Assembly: GCF_000321005.1 (NCBI RefSeq)
Contig: NZ_HE578907.1
Span: forward strand, 548,110-612,109
DNA: 64,000 nucleotides
Reading direction: 5' to 3'
Source of the DNA: Anaerococcus senegalensis JC48
Lineage (GTDB): Bacteria > Bacillota > Clostridia > Tissierellales > Peptoniphilaceae
Part shown: positions 43,655 through 52,215 of the stretch, piece by piece
Position numbering within the stretch: the first letter of the stretch is position 1
Layout: the number at the start of each line of letters is the position of its first letter
Notes under the pieces: generated by a model
Seen by the model: the letters and a program-made list of their open reading frames with translations, nothing else
Databases searched by the model: none
What the model was told of the DNA's origin: nothing
Program-made: the position numbers and the translations under genes

Positions 43655-44623
43655 CTATTTACAAAATCTAATTATAGTTTTCAAACTAGATATATCTATT
43701 GTTTGTTTTCCATCGCTCCAAGCATTTTCTGGATTTAAGTGAGATTCTATTATGATTCCGTCAGCACCTGCTGAAATTGAAGCTTTAGATAAGGGACCTA
43801 TTAGTTCCCTCTTTCCTGTTGCATGACTTGGATCTGCGATTATTGGTAAATGTGTAATATTTTTCAAGAAAGATATGGCAGCTATATCCATTGTGTTTCT
43901 TGTATAATTTTCGTAAGTCCTAATTCCTCTCTCACATAAAATAACTTTTCCATTGCCACCAAGCATAATATACTCAGCACTTAATAAAAATTCTTTTATC
44001 GTTGCACTTAATCCTCTTTTAAGTAAAATAGGCTTATCTAGCTTCCCTAATTCTTTTAATAGTGAGTAATTGTACATATTCCTAGCACCTACTTGTAAAA
44101 TATCAACCTTATCTATCATATAGTCCAGTTCTCTGATATCCATTATTTCCGTTACTACAGGTATCTCAAGCTCTTTACCAATCTTATTAAGAATGTCTAT
44201 TCCCTTTCTACCTAAGCCCTGAAATTCATAAGGAGATGTTCTTGGTTTAAACGCTCCTCCTCTTAATATATCTGCTCCTGCTTTTTTTATACCTATTGCT
44301 ATATTTCTTACAATTTCTTCTGACTCAACAGAACAAGGTCCTGAAATAACAACAGGTTCTTCTCCTCCAATTTCGATCCCTTTTACATCAATTATGGTTT
44401 TCTCTTTATATCTTTTTGTTACTAAATATCCATTCTCAATAGAAATATCTTTTGTATTTAGAAAAGCTTCTTCCTCATTTTCTATCTTTGAACATAAAGT
44501 ATTATCAAAAACATTGATGATATAATAATCTTTAATATCATAATCTTGAAATAGAATATCTTCTTTTTTTAAGTATTCCACACATGCTTTAAAGTCTTTT
44601 TTTCCCTTCAGAATGTATTGCAT
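43655..44623 (-). CDS. aroF: 3-deoxy-7-phosphoheptulonate (DAHP) synthase, AroF/AroG type I-beta
   Basis: First enzyme of the chorismate pathway: phosphoenolpyruvate plus erythrose 4-phosphate give DAHP. At 322 residues it has a small N-terminal ferredoxin-like regulatory domain (1-75) and the barrel with GPCSVESEE, LRGGAFKPRTSPYEFQG, LKRGLSAT, CERGIRTYE and DPSHATGKRE. It is the last gene of the salicylate/aro operon, 15 bases after aroQ; AAAAGGGG precedes the ATG. No convincing terminator follows, so some readthrough into the NRPS operon is possible. Confidence 0.94.
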   Translation of the reverse strand: MQYILKGKKDFKACVEYLKKEDILFQDYDIKDYYIINVFDNTLCSKIENEEEAFLNTKDISIENGYLVTKRYKEKTIIDVKGIEIGGEEPVVISGPCSVESEEIVRNIAIGIKKAGADILRGGAFKPRTSPYEFQGLGRKGIDILNKIGKELEIPVVTEIMDIRELDYMIDKVDILQVGARNMYNYSLLKELGKLDKPILLKRGLSATIKEFLLSAEYIMLGGNGKVILCERGIRTYENYTRNTMDIAAISFLKNITHLPIIADPSHATGKRELIGPLSKASISAGADGIIIESHLNPENAWSDGKQTIDISSLKTIIRFCK

Positions 44624-44638
44624 TTTATCACCCCTTTT

Positions 44639-45067
44639 CTACTTTTTAATTAGGGATTCAATGGCTTGTAAATAACCTTCAAACCCCTTACCGTAGATTG
44701 TCATCTCAGCATGTTCTGAAATAAATGACTTTTTCCTATAATCCTCTCTATCCATTATGTCTGTTAAATGAACTTCTACCGTTCTTATTCCTACAGCTTT
44801 TAAGGCATCTAAAATAGCTATGCTGGTATGAGTATAGGCGCCTGGATTAATCACTATTCCATAATATCTACCATAAGATTTTTGAATTATGTCTATTATC
44901 TCTCCTTCATGATTAGATTGGAAAGTATCCACTTCAATATTTATCTTATTTGCATATTCTTTGATCTCCCTACACAAATCCTCATATGTTTTTACTCCAT
45001 AGATTTCCGGCTCTCTAATTCCCAACATATTAAGGTTTGGACCATTAATAACTAAAATTTTTTTCAT
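44639..45067 (-). CDS. aroQ: 3-dehydroquinate dehydratase, type II
   Basis: A 142-residue dodecameric-type enzyme converting 3-dehydroquinate to 3-dehydroshikimate. Typical motifs are INGPNLNMLGIREPEIYG (with the catalytic Tyr), FQSNHEGEIID, INPGAYTHTSIAI and VEVHLTD. The start overlaps the end of the aroE-aroK fusion. GGAG lies rather far upstream, so coupling is likely. It is complete. Confidence 0.95.
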   Translation of the reverse strand: MKKILVINGPNLNMLGIREPEIYGVKTYEDLCREIKEYANKINIEVDTFQSNHEGEIIDIIQKSYGRYYGIVINPGAYTHTSIAILDALKAVGIRTVEVHLTDIMDREDYRKKSFISEHAEMTIYGKGFEGYLQAIESLIKK

Positions 45068-46286
45068 AAACTTTTACTATCTCCTCTACTGTTTCTAGAA
45101 GACTTTTATTATTTTTAACCCTATAATCTGAAAGTTTTTTATAAATAGGATTTCTTTTCTCATAGATATTATTCAATCTATCTATTCCTCCTTGCGAAAG
45201 AGGACGTCCCCTGGTGTCAAGTTGATCTAAATCTCTCTCTATATAAATAACTTGTGAATTGTATTTTAGATATCTCCAGTTTTCTCTATCCTCAATGACC
45301 CCTCCACCAGTAGAAAACACTTTTGAAAAAGATAATAGCTCTTCCCTTACTACTTCCTTTTCAAGTTCTCGAAAAAAACGTATCCCATTTTTTTCAATTA
45401 TTTTTTGAATAGTCATTTTATGAAGATTTTCAATACAATTGTCAATATCAACGAATTCCCTGTTGATTCTATGTGCTAACTCTCTTCCTATTACAGTTTT
45501 TCCACTACCTGGCATGCCAATCAATACGATATTTAATAATCTTTTTCTTATCTTTCTTTCTACCTCATCTATTAAGCTATCATCTATTTTCTTACTCAAG
45601 AATATTTCCGCAGCTTTTTTCCCTTGAGCAACTAGCATTGAAAGACCTGAGTTTGCCTTACACCCTAGTTCATTTGCTTCTATCATCAGCCTCGTGTTTA
45701 AAGGATTATAATTTAAATCAATGACATGCTTTAATTTAATCAGTTTTTTTATTTCTACAGGAAAGCTTTCATCAACAAGTGGATAAACTCCTATTGGTGT
45801 ACAATTTATAAGTATCTCTGTGTCTTTAATAAGTTCTTCAATATTATGGTTTTTTATATCTTCTCTAGAAATTATTTTTATTGATTGACATTCTAAATCT
45901 TCTAGGACTACCTTACTCATCCTTGCTGTAGCTCCTGATCCAATGATAGAAAACGGACTTTCTTTCTTTATGGATTTTATCTTCTTAATCATGTGTAAAA
46001 AACCATAATAATCTGTATTATATCCATACAAACTGCCATTTTTATTTACTATCGTATTTACACAACCTGTCTTTCTTGCACTTTCATCTAACTTATCACA
46101 ATATTCTTTTGCCATTATCTTATATGGATTTGTAATGTTTAAGCCTTTAAATTTCTTTCCACTTAAAATTAATCTTATATCTTCTTCACTACATTCTACT
46201 AATTCATATTCATAGTCCCCAAAATACTTGTGTATCATTGGAGAAAAACTATAAATTAGTTTTTTCCCTAGTAATCCATATTCCAT
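45045..46286 (-). CDS. aroEK: shikimate dehydrogenase-shikimate kinase fusion
   Basis: A 413-residue two-domain protein covering two consecutive steps. Residues 1-240 are AroE: YSFSPMIH (substrate serines), LNITNPYK (catalytic Lys), GYNTDYYGF and the NADP-binding GSGATARM. Residues about 250-413 are AroK: Walker A GMPGSGKTVIG, FVDIDNCIE, FRELEKEV, STGGGVI and the lid RGRPLSQGG. GAGGAG precedes the ATG. The order AroE then AroK in one chain economises the operon. Both domains keep their key residues. Confidence 0.93.
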   Translation of the reverse strand: MEYGLLGKKLIYSFSPMIHKYFGDYEYELVECSEEDIRLILSGKKFKGLNITNPYKIMAKEYCDKLDESARKTGCVNTIVNKNGSLYGYNTDYYGFLHMIKKIKSIKKESPFSIIGSGATARMSKVVLEDLECQSIKIISREDIKNHNIEELIKDTEILINCTPIGVYPLVDESFPVEIKKLIKLKHVIDLNYNPLNTRLMIEANELGCKANSGLSMLVAQGKKAAEIFLSKKIDDSLIDEVERKIRKRLLNIVLIGMPGSGKTVIGRELAHRINREFVDIDNCIENLHKMTIQKIIEKNGIRFFRELEKEVVREELLSFSKVFSTGGGVIEDRENWRYLKYNSQVIYIERDLDQLDTRGRPLSQGGIDRLNNIYEKRNPIYKKLSDYRVKNNKSLLETVEEIVKVYEKNFSY

Positions 46287-46308
46287 ACTTGCTCCTCTAA
46301 CTTGCTAT

Positions 46309-47388
46309 CTATAATAAATAGTCTAATACTACTAAAGACACTATCGCCTCAACTACTACAACACCTCTTATTGCTATACAAGGATCATGCCTTCCTTTTA
46401 TTTTTATCCTAGTATTGCTCATTGTTTGTATATTCACTGTTTCTTGTTCCTTCCCAATAGATGGAGTTGGTTTAAAGGCTACCTTTAAATTTATAGGCAT
46501 TCCACTGCTTATTCCACCAATTATTCCACCAGCATGGTTAGTCTTGGTCTTTATTTCTTTTCTTTCATCAATATAGAAATTATCATTGTTCTCTGAACCT
46601 AATTTCAAAGCACCCTCAAATCCAGATCCGAATTCTATTCCTTTAACTCCCGGTATGGCAAAAGACATCTTAGCAATATTATTTTCTAAACCATCAAATA
46701 CAGGGTTTCCTACCCCAGGTGGTAAGCCAAATACAGAACACTCTACTATACCTCCTGTAGAATCCTTTTCTTTTACTAACTCCTGTAGGACCTTATCAAT
46801 TTTTTCAATATTTTCCTCATTAATTATGGAATATCTATTATTCTCAGACTTCTCTACAGCCTTCTGTATGTTTTCTATATCATTATGTCTTGTGTCTTGA
46901 ATTTCTCTAATTCTATATAGGTGAGCAGATACGAGAATATTCTTGCTTTCAAGGATTTGCTTAGCGATACCTCCAAAAGCAGTTAAAATTGCTGTTAGCC
47001 TTGCCGAGAAATGCCCACCACCAATTAAATCTATATGCTCTCCAAATTTTTTCTTAGCTGAAAAATCAATATGTGAAGGTCTTGGAGTATACGCTAAAGC
47101 TTTATAATCCTCCGGTCTAATATTATTATTTTCAATAATAACTGCCAGTGGATCTCCCATAATAATAGAATCCTTTATCCCTGATAAAAATTTTATTTCA
47201 TCTCTTTCTTTTCTTTGAGTTACATATTTCCCAGAACCTGGTTTTCTTCTTGCCATAAATTTGTCTAGTTTTTCCATATCAACTTTTTGTCCATGAGGTA
47301 ATCCATCTATTACTCCTCCAATAGCAAAACCATGAGATTCTCCAAAAAGGCTTATTTTTATGTTTTCTCCTATACTAACTGATGACAT
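46309..47388 (-). CDS. aroC: chorismate synthase
   Basis: A FMN-dependent enzyme of 359 residues making chorismate from EPSP. Signatures are SLFGESHGFAIGGVIDGLP, ARRKPGSG, RPSHIDFSA, GGGHFSARLTA and, near the end, GRHDPCIAIR. The ATG at 47388 follows AGGAGGG formed by the last codons of aroA, with which it overlaps by 14 bases. It is complete. Confidence 0.95.
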   Translation of the reverse strand: MSSVSIGENIKISLFGESHGFAIGGVIDGLPHGQKVDMEKLDKFMARRKPGSGKYVTQRKERDEIKFLSGIKDSIIMGDPLAVIIENNNIRPEDYKALAYTPRPSHIDFSAKKKFGEHIDLIGGGHFSARLTAILTAFGGIAKQILESKNILVSAHLYRIREIQDTRHNDIENIQKAVEKSENNRYSIINEENIEKIDKVLQELVKEKDSTGGIVECSVFGLPPGVGNPVFDGLENNIAKMSFAIPGVKGIEFGSGFEGALKLGSENNDNFYIDERKEIKTKTNHAGGIIGGISSGMPINLKVAFKPTPSIGKEQETVNIQTMSNTRIKIKGRHDPCIAIRGVVVVEAIVSLVVLDYLL

Positions 47389-48649
47389 CAAAGATCCCTC
47401 CTACTTTTTTAAAGTCGTCAAAAAAATTAGGATATGATTTTTTTACCGCTCCTGCATTTACTATCGAGACAGGTTCTTTACATTTAATAGATGCCATGGT
47501 TGCTGACATAACAATTCTATGGTCATTAAAAGAATTCACAATTCCACCATCTAAAATTTCCTTCCCTTGAATAATCAGTCCATCATCTCTTTTTTTTACG
47601 TCTGCCCCTAAACTTTTTAACATCTGAAATGTACTTTCTATTCGATTGCTTTCTTTAAGTTTTAGTCTTTCTCCACCTTTTAAAATACTTTGTCCTTTTG
47701 ATAATGCAGCCACTACTGATAAAATTGGAAATAAATCAGGTGTTTCGGAAAAATCTACTTCAAAGGAGTTTAAATGGCTTCTATTAGAACTTATAAAATC
47801 ATCAGAACAGGTGAGAATTGCTCCAGCCTTTTTAAGAATTTGAACTATCTTTTTATCCCCTTGACTAGATTCTAAATTTAAACCAGACATCTTTATTGAG
47901 TCTCCTAAACAACCTCCTACAAGAAAGAATGCTGCATTAGACCAATCCCCTTCGATTTGATATTCTTTAGGTGGGAGTATCTTGTCTCTCCCCCCATATA
48001 TTTCAAATACACCCTCTTCTAACTCATTAACTATTATTCCAAAATCTCTTAATACTTTTATTGTTATATTTACATAAGCCCTAGATTCTAATTTAGTAGT
48101 AAGATATATTGAACTTCTTTGATCTAGTAGTGAAGAAAGCAAAAGCAAGCCACTGACATATTGAGAACTAATATCACCACTAATTTTAAAAAAATCAGTG
48201 GTCACATTTCCTGAGATGTTAATTGGAAATCCCTTTTCCTTGAAATATAACCCTGATTCTTCTAACGTTTCGATTAATTCTCTAATCGGTCTTTTTCTAA
48301 GACCCTCAGAACAATCTACTGTTGCCTCTTTTGAAAATGTACTTACAAGTGGTAAAAGTAATCTAAGTGTTGTTCCACTCTCTTTACAGTGTAATTCAAC
48401 TTTAGATTTCTTTATGTTTCCAAGGCTTGTAATTCTAATTGAATCTCCTTCCACCTTAGTTTTAGCTCCTAATTTTTCAATACAAGTAAGTGTAGCTTCT
48501 ATATCTTCTGATATTGTATTTACCTGTTCTAATATGATTTCTCTGTCTTTTGCTATTCCACTTAATATAATTGCTCGATGTAACAGCGACTTTGATGGTA
48601 TCGACTTCATCTTTCCCTTAATTTCATTCGGCTTAATTTTTACATTCAT
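47375..48649 (-). CDS. aroA: 3-phosphoshikimate 1-carboxyvinyltransferase (EPSP synthase)
   Basis: About 424 residues, joining shikimate 3-phosphate and phosphoenolpyruvate. It shows PSKSLLHRAIIL (Lys-Ser-His-Arg), the ESGTTLRLLLP segment (usual form SGTTxR), LRKRPI, SSQYVSGLL, EGDWSNAAFFL, ETPDLFPILSV and the KESNRI and FNDHRIVMS motifs. The ATG at 48649 has AGGTGG; the longer frame has no site. It starts 14 bases after the aroB stop. All substrate-binding residues I can check are present. Confidence 0.94.
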   Translation of the reverse strand: MNVKIKPNEIKGKMKSIPSKSLLHRAIILSGIAKDREIILEQVNTISEDIEATLTCIEKLGAKTKVEGDSIRITSLGNIKKSKVELHCKESGTTLRLLLPLVSTFSKEATVDCSEGLRKRPIRELIETLEESGLYFKEKGFPINISGNVTTDFFKISGDISSQYVSGLLLLSSLLDQRSSIYLTTKLESRAYVNITIKVLRDFGIIVNELEEGVFEIYGGRDKILPPKEYQIEGDWSNAAFFLVGGCLGDSIKMSGLNLESSQGDKKIVQILKKAGAILTCSDDFISSNRSHLNSFEVDFSETPDLFPILSVVAALSKGQSILKGGERLKLKESNRIESTFQMLKSLGADVKKRDDGLIIQGKEILDGGIVNSFNDHRIVMSATMASIKCKEPVSIVNAGAVKKSYPNFFDDFKKVGGIFDVIS

Positions 48650-48663
48650 TCGACAACCACCTT

Positions 48664-49714
48664 TCATAAGCAATGTTTTAACACTTCTAATAGGTTAGAC
48701 TTATCTACAATATCAATTCTGCAATCACCTATTAATTTTGGATATATAATATTTATCTTGTCTCCATTGCTTTTCTTGTCTTTTAAAATTTCGCTGTAAA
48801 GTTCCTCTGCACTATAACTACAATGTGTTGGTAGATGATATTTTCTAAGTATTTCTTCTACTCTTTTATAGGTTCTCTCATCTGTTTTTCCCATATTGTA
48901 ATATCCTCTAGTTATCATTGCCATTCCAATTGCAACACCATAGCCATGTGGTAAGGTATAGTCGCTTAGTTTTTCTAAGGCATGACCTATTGTATGACCA
49001 AAATTTAAAAGTTGTCTTTCTTTTGTTTCTTTTAAATCCCTCTCGACAATTTCCTTTTTAATTTCAATGCTTCTTTTTACAATCTTCTTTATTATTTCTT
49101 CATTGTTTAAATCGCTTTCTATAATTAATTCGAATAGTTTTCTATCTTTTATAATCGAAGCTTTAATTGTTTCAGACAGTCCATTTAGAAATTCTTTTTG
49201 AGGAAGGTTTTTTAAGTAAGTAAAATCTATAAACACAGCTCTAGGATTATAAAAACTTCCGATTAAATTTTTCCCGTCTTCTGTATTGATTGCCGTTTTT
49301 GATCCAATGGATGAATCAACCATAGCTAAAAGACTAGTAGGTATTTGAATATAATCTATGCCCCTCATATAAGTAGAGGCCACAAATCCAGCTAAATCAC
49401 CAACTACCCCACCACCTAATGCAATAATTAAATCATGCCTATCCGCTTTTATTGAGGTCAAATATCTTATTATTTTTTTTATAGTATGTTTCTATATTTT
49501 TGGACTTTTCCCCTGCTTCTATAACATACTTATAAAGCTTATAATTTTTTAAATTAAAACTGTTGCCTATAAAATGGTCCACATTGCTATCTGTTATTAC
49601 TATAATGTTCTTGTACTGTTTTTTGCTTGAAATAAATTCATTTAAGTTTTTTAAAGCAACGCAATCTAAATATATTTTGTATTTAGATTGCGTAGTGTTA
49701 ATAAATATATCCAT
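48664..49714 (-). CDS. aroB: 3-dehydroquinate synthase, split by a +1 frameshift
   Basis: Converts DAHP to 3-dehydroquinate. The N-terminal 80 residues are in one frame (from MDIFINTTQSKYKIYL to KNIETYY) and the rest in another (from KKIIRYLTSIKADRHD to the end: LIIALGGGVVGDLAG, PTSLLAMVDSSIGSKTAIN, GLSETIKASI, NFGHTIGHALE). The frames meet at a run of eight A on the coding strand (plus-strand T run 49473-49480). Seven A would give one continuous protein of about 350 residues, normal for AroB. The cause may be a sequencing error, a true mutation, or a slippage site that makes some full protein. The start is coupled to the salicylate synthase stop. Confidence 0.9.
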
Positions 49715-49717
49715 CTC

Positions 49718-51079
49718 TTAATCTTCTATATAAACTAACTTGTCTAAAATGCTTCCTGCTTTTTCTTTAGTTTCTTCTAATTCTCTTTCTGCTTTTGATA
49801 ATTTTACAATTCCAGCACCTACTCGAATCCATGTTTCTTTGTCTGTTTGAAATGCAGTTCTTAAAGCTAATGCCACATCCATTGTTCCATTTTGATCATA
49901 AGTTAGTACGCCTCCGCTATATAATCCTCTTTCGTCTTTTTCTAACCTATCTATAGCATCTATACACTCTGCTTTGGGTATTCCAGATGCGGTAACTGCC
50001 GGGAAAAGAGCAGTAAATGCATGCCATTCATTGAATTCTTCTTTAAGCGTCCCTTTCAACCTTGATGCTAGATGCTGAACTGAACCCCTCTCCAAAACCT
50101 CCATGAATTTAACTACCGATATACTATCCTTTATACAAACTTTTTCTAATTCTTCAAAAGCTAACTTAACAGAAACAGCATGTTCAGCAATCTCTTTAGG
50201 ATCTTTTAATAATTCACACTTTAATTCCTTATTCTTTATAGGATCATCTGTTAATGCTCTGGTTCCAGCTAGAGGAAATGTGTATACTTTTTTTTCTTCA
50301 TCCACCTCGACAACAGTTTCTGGACTAAAACCTATAACTTCAACATCACCAATTTTCAGACAATATGAACGTGCAGGGGTATTGTATTTTCTCCCTAATA
50401 AAAAACTATCTTTTAGCAAGATTTTTTTCTCTAACTTAATTTTTCTGGACAAAATAACCTTATCATACTTACCATTATTAATTTCTTCTATTCCTTTAGA
50501 AACAATCTCTTTGTAGTATTCACTATCTATTGATTTTAGCTTTTCTAAAGCAACTGGCGAAGTATTTTTTTTCAACTCTTCTTTAGTAGAATTTATTGCA
50601 CATTTCTCCACTGCTGAAATTATTTCGTCGATATTATCAACAGATTTTATTTCTATTGAGCTATCTAAAATTCTAATGTCAGTTCTTGGAATAAACATCT
50701 TTAACAAAACTTCCTTATCACTCACATTTTTCAAAAATGTATGCTTTGCATAATTAAAATCAGCGATTCCATACATTCTCCAGTCAGTAAAGTTTATATT
50801 TTCGAAAACCTTCTTCATGTCTTCACTTAGATCGCTTACCTTATGTTCTACAGTATCGCCATTTTCAGTTATTAGGATTTTGTCTGTATACACTTCAATT
50901 CCAATATATTCTCCTATAGCAACTGATATTTCATTGAGATTTTCATACACCACATAAGGTTGAATTTCATTAGCTATATCTTCTATTATTTTTATCGCTA
51001 ACACAAATGAATTCAGATTGTCATTATCTGAAGTATCTATAGTGGCCTTACCATAAGTTTCTCTGTTTATTTTAGGCAT
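49718..51079 (-). CDS. salicylate synthase (Irp9/YbtS/MbtI family)
   Basis: A chorismate-utilizing enzyme of about 453 residues that makes salicylate through isochorismate in one active site. The C-terminal catalytic domain (about 190-450) has YDKVILSRKI, FPLAGTR, DPKEIAEHAVSV, LKGTL, FTALFPAVTASGIPK, YSGGVLTYDQ and WIRVGAGIV. The FPAVTASGIPK form and overall length match Irp9/MbtI better than anthranilate or plain isochorismate synthases. The ATG at 51079 follows AAGGAGG; the longer frame begins upstream of the promoter and is not real. It is the first gene of the operon that continues with the chorismate pathway, so precursor supply and use are cotranscribed. Confidence 0.93.
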   Translation of the reverse strand: MPKINRETYGKATIDTSDNDNLNSFVLAIKIIEDIANEIQPYVVYENLNEISVAIGEYIGIEVYTDKILITENGDTVEHKVSDLSEDMKKVFENINFTDWRMYGIADFNYAKHTFLKNVSDKEVLLKMFIPRTDIRILDSSIEIKSVDNIDEIISAVEKCAINSTKEELKKNTSPVALEKLKSIDSEYYKEIVSKGIEEINNGKYDKVILSRKIKLEKKILLKDSFLLGRKYNTPARSYCLKIGDVEVIGFSPETVVEVDEEKKVYTFPLAGTRALTDDPIKNKELKCELLKDPKEIAEHAVSVKLAFEELEKVCIKDSISVVKFMEVLERGSVQHLASRLKGTLKEEFNEWHAFTALFPAVTASGIPKAECIDAIDRLEKDERGLYSGGVLTYDQNGTMDVALALRTAFQTDKETWIRVGAGIVKLSKAERELEETKEKAGSILDKLVYIED

Positions 51080-51093
51080 ATTATCCTCCTTTA

Positions 51094-51145
51094 TCAAGTT
51101 AGTCTTAACTAACTTGATTTTAACATATTTATTTATAAAAATCAA
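51094..51145 (-). promoter_or_regulatory. promoter and DtxR-type operator of the salicylate/aro operon
   Basis: On the minus strand TTGATT (51140-51145), a 17-bp spacer and TAAAAT (51117-51122) form a strong promoter. The next bases (51094-51117) are a perfect inverted repeat with 10-bp arms, TCAAGTTAGT and ACTAACTTGA, and a 4-base centre, overlapping the expected transcription start. Its core GTTAG-N6-CTAAC is shared with the site at 43573-43591. A repressor bound here would block initiation. Confidence 0.8.
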
Positions 51146-51197
51146 TATGTCACTTCAAATAATTTTAAAATTTGTAAGGAGGTATAAATTTCTACAT

Positions 51198-51256
51198 AAA
51201 AAAAGCAATTATAATTAAATCAACTTAGATTTACCTAATAATTTAATTAAAACTGC
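51198..51256 (-). terminator. intrinsic terminator of the DtxR-family gene
   Basis: On the minus strand a 16-bp stem (GCAGTTTTAATTAAAT with ATTTAATTATAATTGC, two mismatches) and a 20-base loop are followed by seven T. It separates the regulator gene from the salicylate/aro promoter. Confidence 0.7.
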
Positions 51257-51274
51257 CTAACTGAAAATATTTGC

Positions 51275-51667
51275 TTATTTTTTACTGCTTTCTTCTAAAA
51301 ATGCTTTAATCTTTTTAAATGTTTCATTTGATATTACATGTTCAACACTACATGCTTCTTCATTTGCTTGTTTAGGTTCAACACCTAAATCTAAAAATAG
51401 ATTATAAAAATAAATATGTTTATTATATAATTCTTTACCTATTTTTTCTCCTTTTTCCGTTAGCTTTATTGACATTGATTTCCTGTACACATACCCCTCA
51501 TCTATTAAATTATTTATAGCCACACTAACTGATGGTTTGCTTAACTTCGTATAGTTAACAATATCTTTATTATAAACATCCTCTTTTTCTCTCAATAAAA
51601 CATAAATTACTTCAATATAGTGTTCCTTAGAAAAAACTTTTCTGTGAAGCTTAACGCCCAAAATCAT
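51275..51667 (-). CDS. DtxR/MntR-family metal-dependent repressor
   Basis: A 130-residue regulator with a winged helix (about 15-75; TKLSKPSVSVAINNLIDEGY) and the metal-binding dimerization helices ending EEACSVEHVIS. Aligned to MntR, likely ligands are His16 (in place of Asp8), Glu19, His84, Cys106 (Glu99 in MntR, Cys102 in DtxR), Glu109 and His110. The Cys resembles iron-type DtxR rather than manganese-type MntR. The ancillary-site residues of DtxR (Glu83, His98) are not conserved, and the SH3-like third domain is absent. AAAAGGGGT precedes the ATG. Equibactin loci also begin with a DtxR-type gene. It probably represses the two biosynthetic operons when metal is sufficient. Confidence 0.88.
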   Translation of the reverse strand: MILGVKLHRKVFSKEHYIEVIYVLLREKEDVYNKDIVNYTKLSKPSVSVAINNLIDEGYVYRKSMSIKLTEKGEKIGKELYNKHIYFYNLFLDLGVEPKQANEEACSVEHVISNETFKKIKAFLEESSKK

Positions 51668-51932
51668 ACCCCTTTTCTTTTTTATATTTTAATGTATACC
51701 CCATTAAGGTAATTATAAAATATATTCTCTAACATTACAAATATATTAAAACCCCTTAACACTTATTCAGCAAGCACAGTAAGTGCATATGCACTTACTA
51801 AAAATGAAATAAGAATACTACGATTATATCACTTATTTTTTCCCATTTTACTTGTTGGGGAATATCCCCAAACCCCTAAATTTATAATAATTAAATTCAG
51901 CAACAAACGCTTATAATAGCCCCAAAGTAAAC
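51668..51932. other. intergenic region with palindromes, candidate oriT
   Basis: No gene is visible. It holds a perfect 22-bp palindrome at 51778-51799 (half-site AGTAAGTGCAT) and an inverted repeat TTGGGGA-ATA-TCCCCAA at 51855-51871. The strip lies upstream of mobC and the relaxase gene, where transfer origins of mobilizable elements commonly sit. I see no exact match to a known nick consensus, so oriT is a position-based suggestion. Confidence 0.4.
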
Positions 51933-51961
51933 TTGAATATTATATCAAAAAATGATAAAAT
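51933..51961 (+). promoter_or_regulatory. strong sigma-A promoter upstream of short RNA/mobC
   Basis: TTGAAT (51933-51938), a 17-bp spacer and TAAAAT (51956-51961). Transcription would begin near 51968 and run into the terminator at 52019-52069. Confidence 0.65.
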
Positions 51962-51967
51962 ATAAGC

Positions 51968-52069
51968 AATAAAAAATTAAATCAGGAGATTTCCAGACGA
52001 AATATATAGAATAAATTAAACCTGTAAGTCAAGTTATCCTACTTGAATTTACAGGTTTTTCTTTTTTAT
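51968..52069 (+). ncRNA. predicted ~100-nt RNA or attenuated leader of the mobilization operon
   Basis: The stretch between the promoter at 51933-51961 and a strong terminator has no start codon after its one SD-like AGGAG. The terminator stem pairs AACCTGTAA (52019-52027) with TTACAGGTT (52049-52057), and TCAAGT with ACTTGA around a TATCCT loop, then runs into a T-rich tract. It is either a small RNA or a leader that must be antiterminated for mobC and relaxase expression. Confidence 0.5.
52019..52069 (+). terminator. intrinsic terminator upstream of mobC
   Basis: A long stem of 9 + 6 base pairs interrupted by a small internal loop, followed by TTTTTCTTTTTT. It stands 147 bases before the mobC start, so mobC needs a separate promoter or readthrough. 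The stretch 52070-52215 contains TTGAGA near 52155 and an imperfect inverted repeat TGTAGT/ACTACA, but no clear promoter. Confidence 0.8.
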
Positions 52070-52215
52070 TTCGATTAATAAATTTATTAGAAAGAGAACT
52101 TCAAGGAAGCTTACTACGAGCTCTATCTATATAATTATTATCCCATAAGAAAGAGGGATTGAGAACAAAATGTAGTATTTATTATTACAACTACAATATA
52201 CGAGGAGGTTAAATT

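Noticed and set aside
52034-52040. TATCCT in the hairpin loop as a MobP nick site
   Set aside because: It resembles the RP4-type nick consensus only partly (the following G is missing) and sits inside a convincing terminator.
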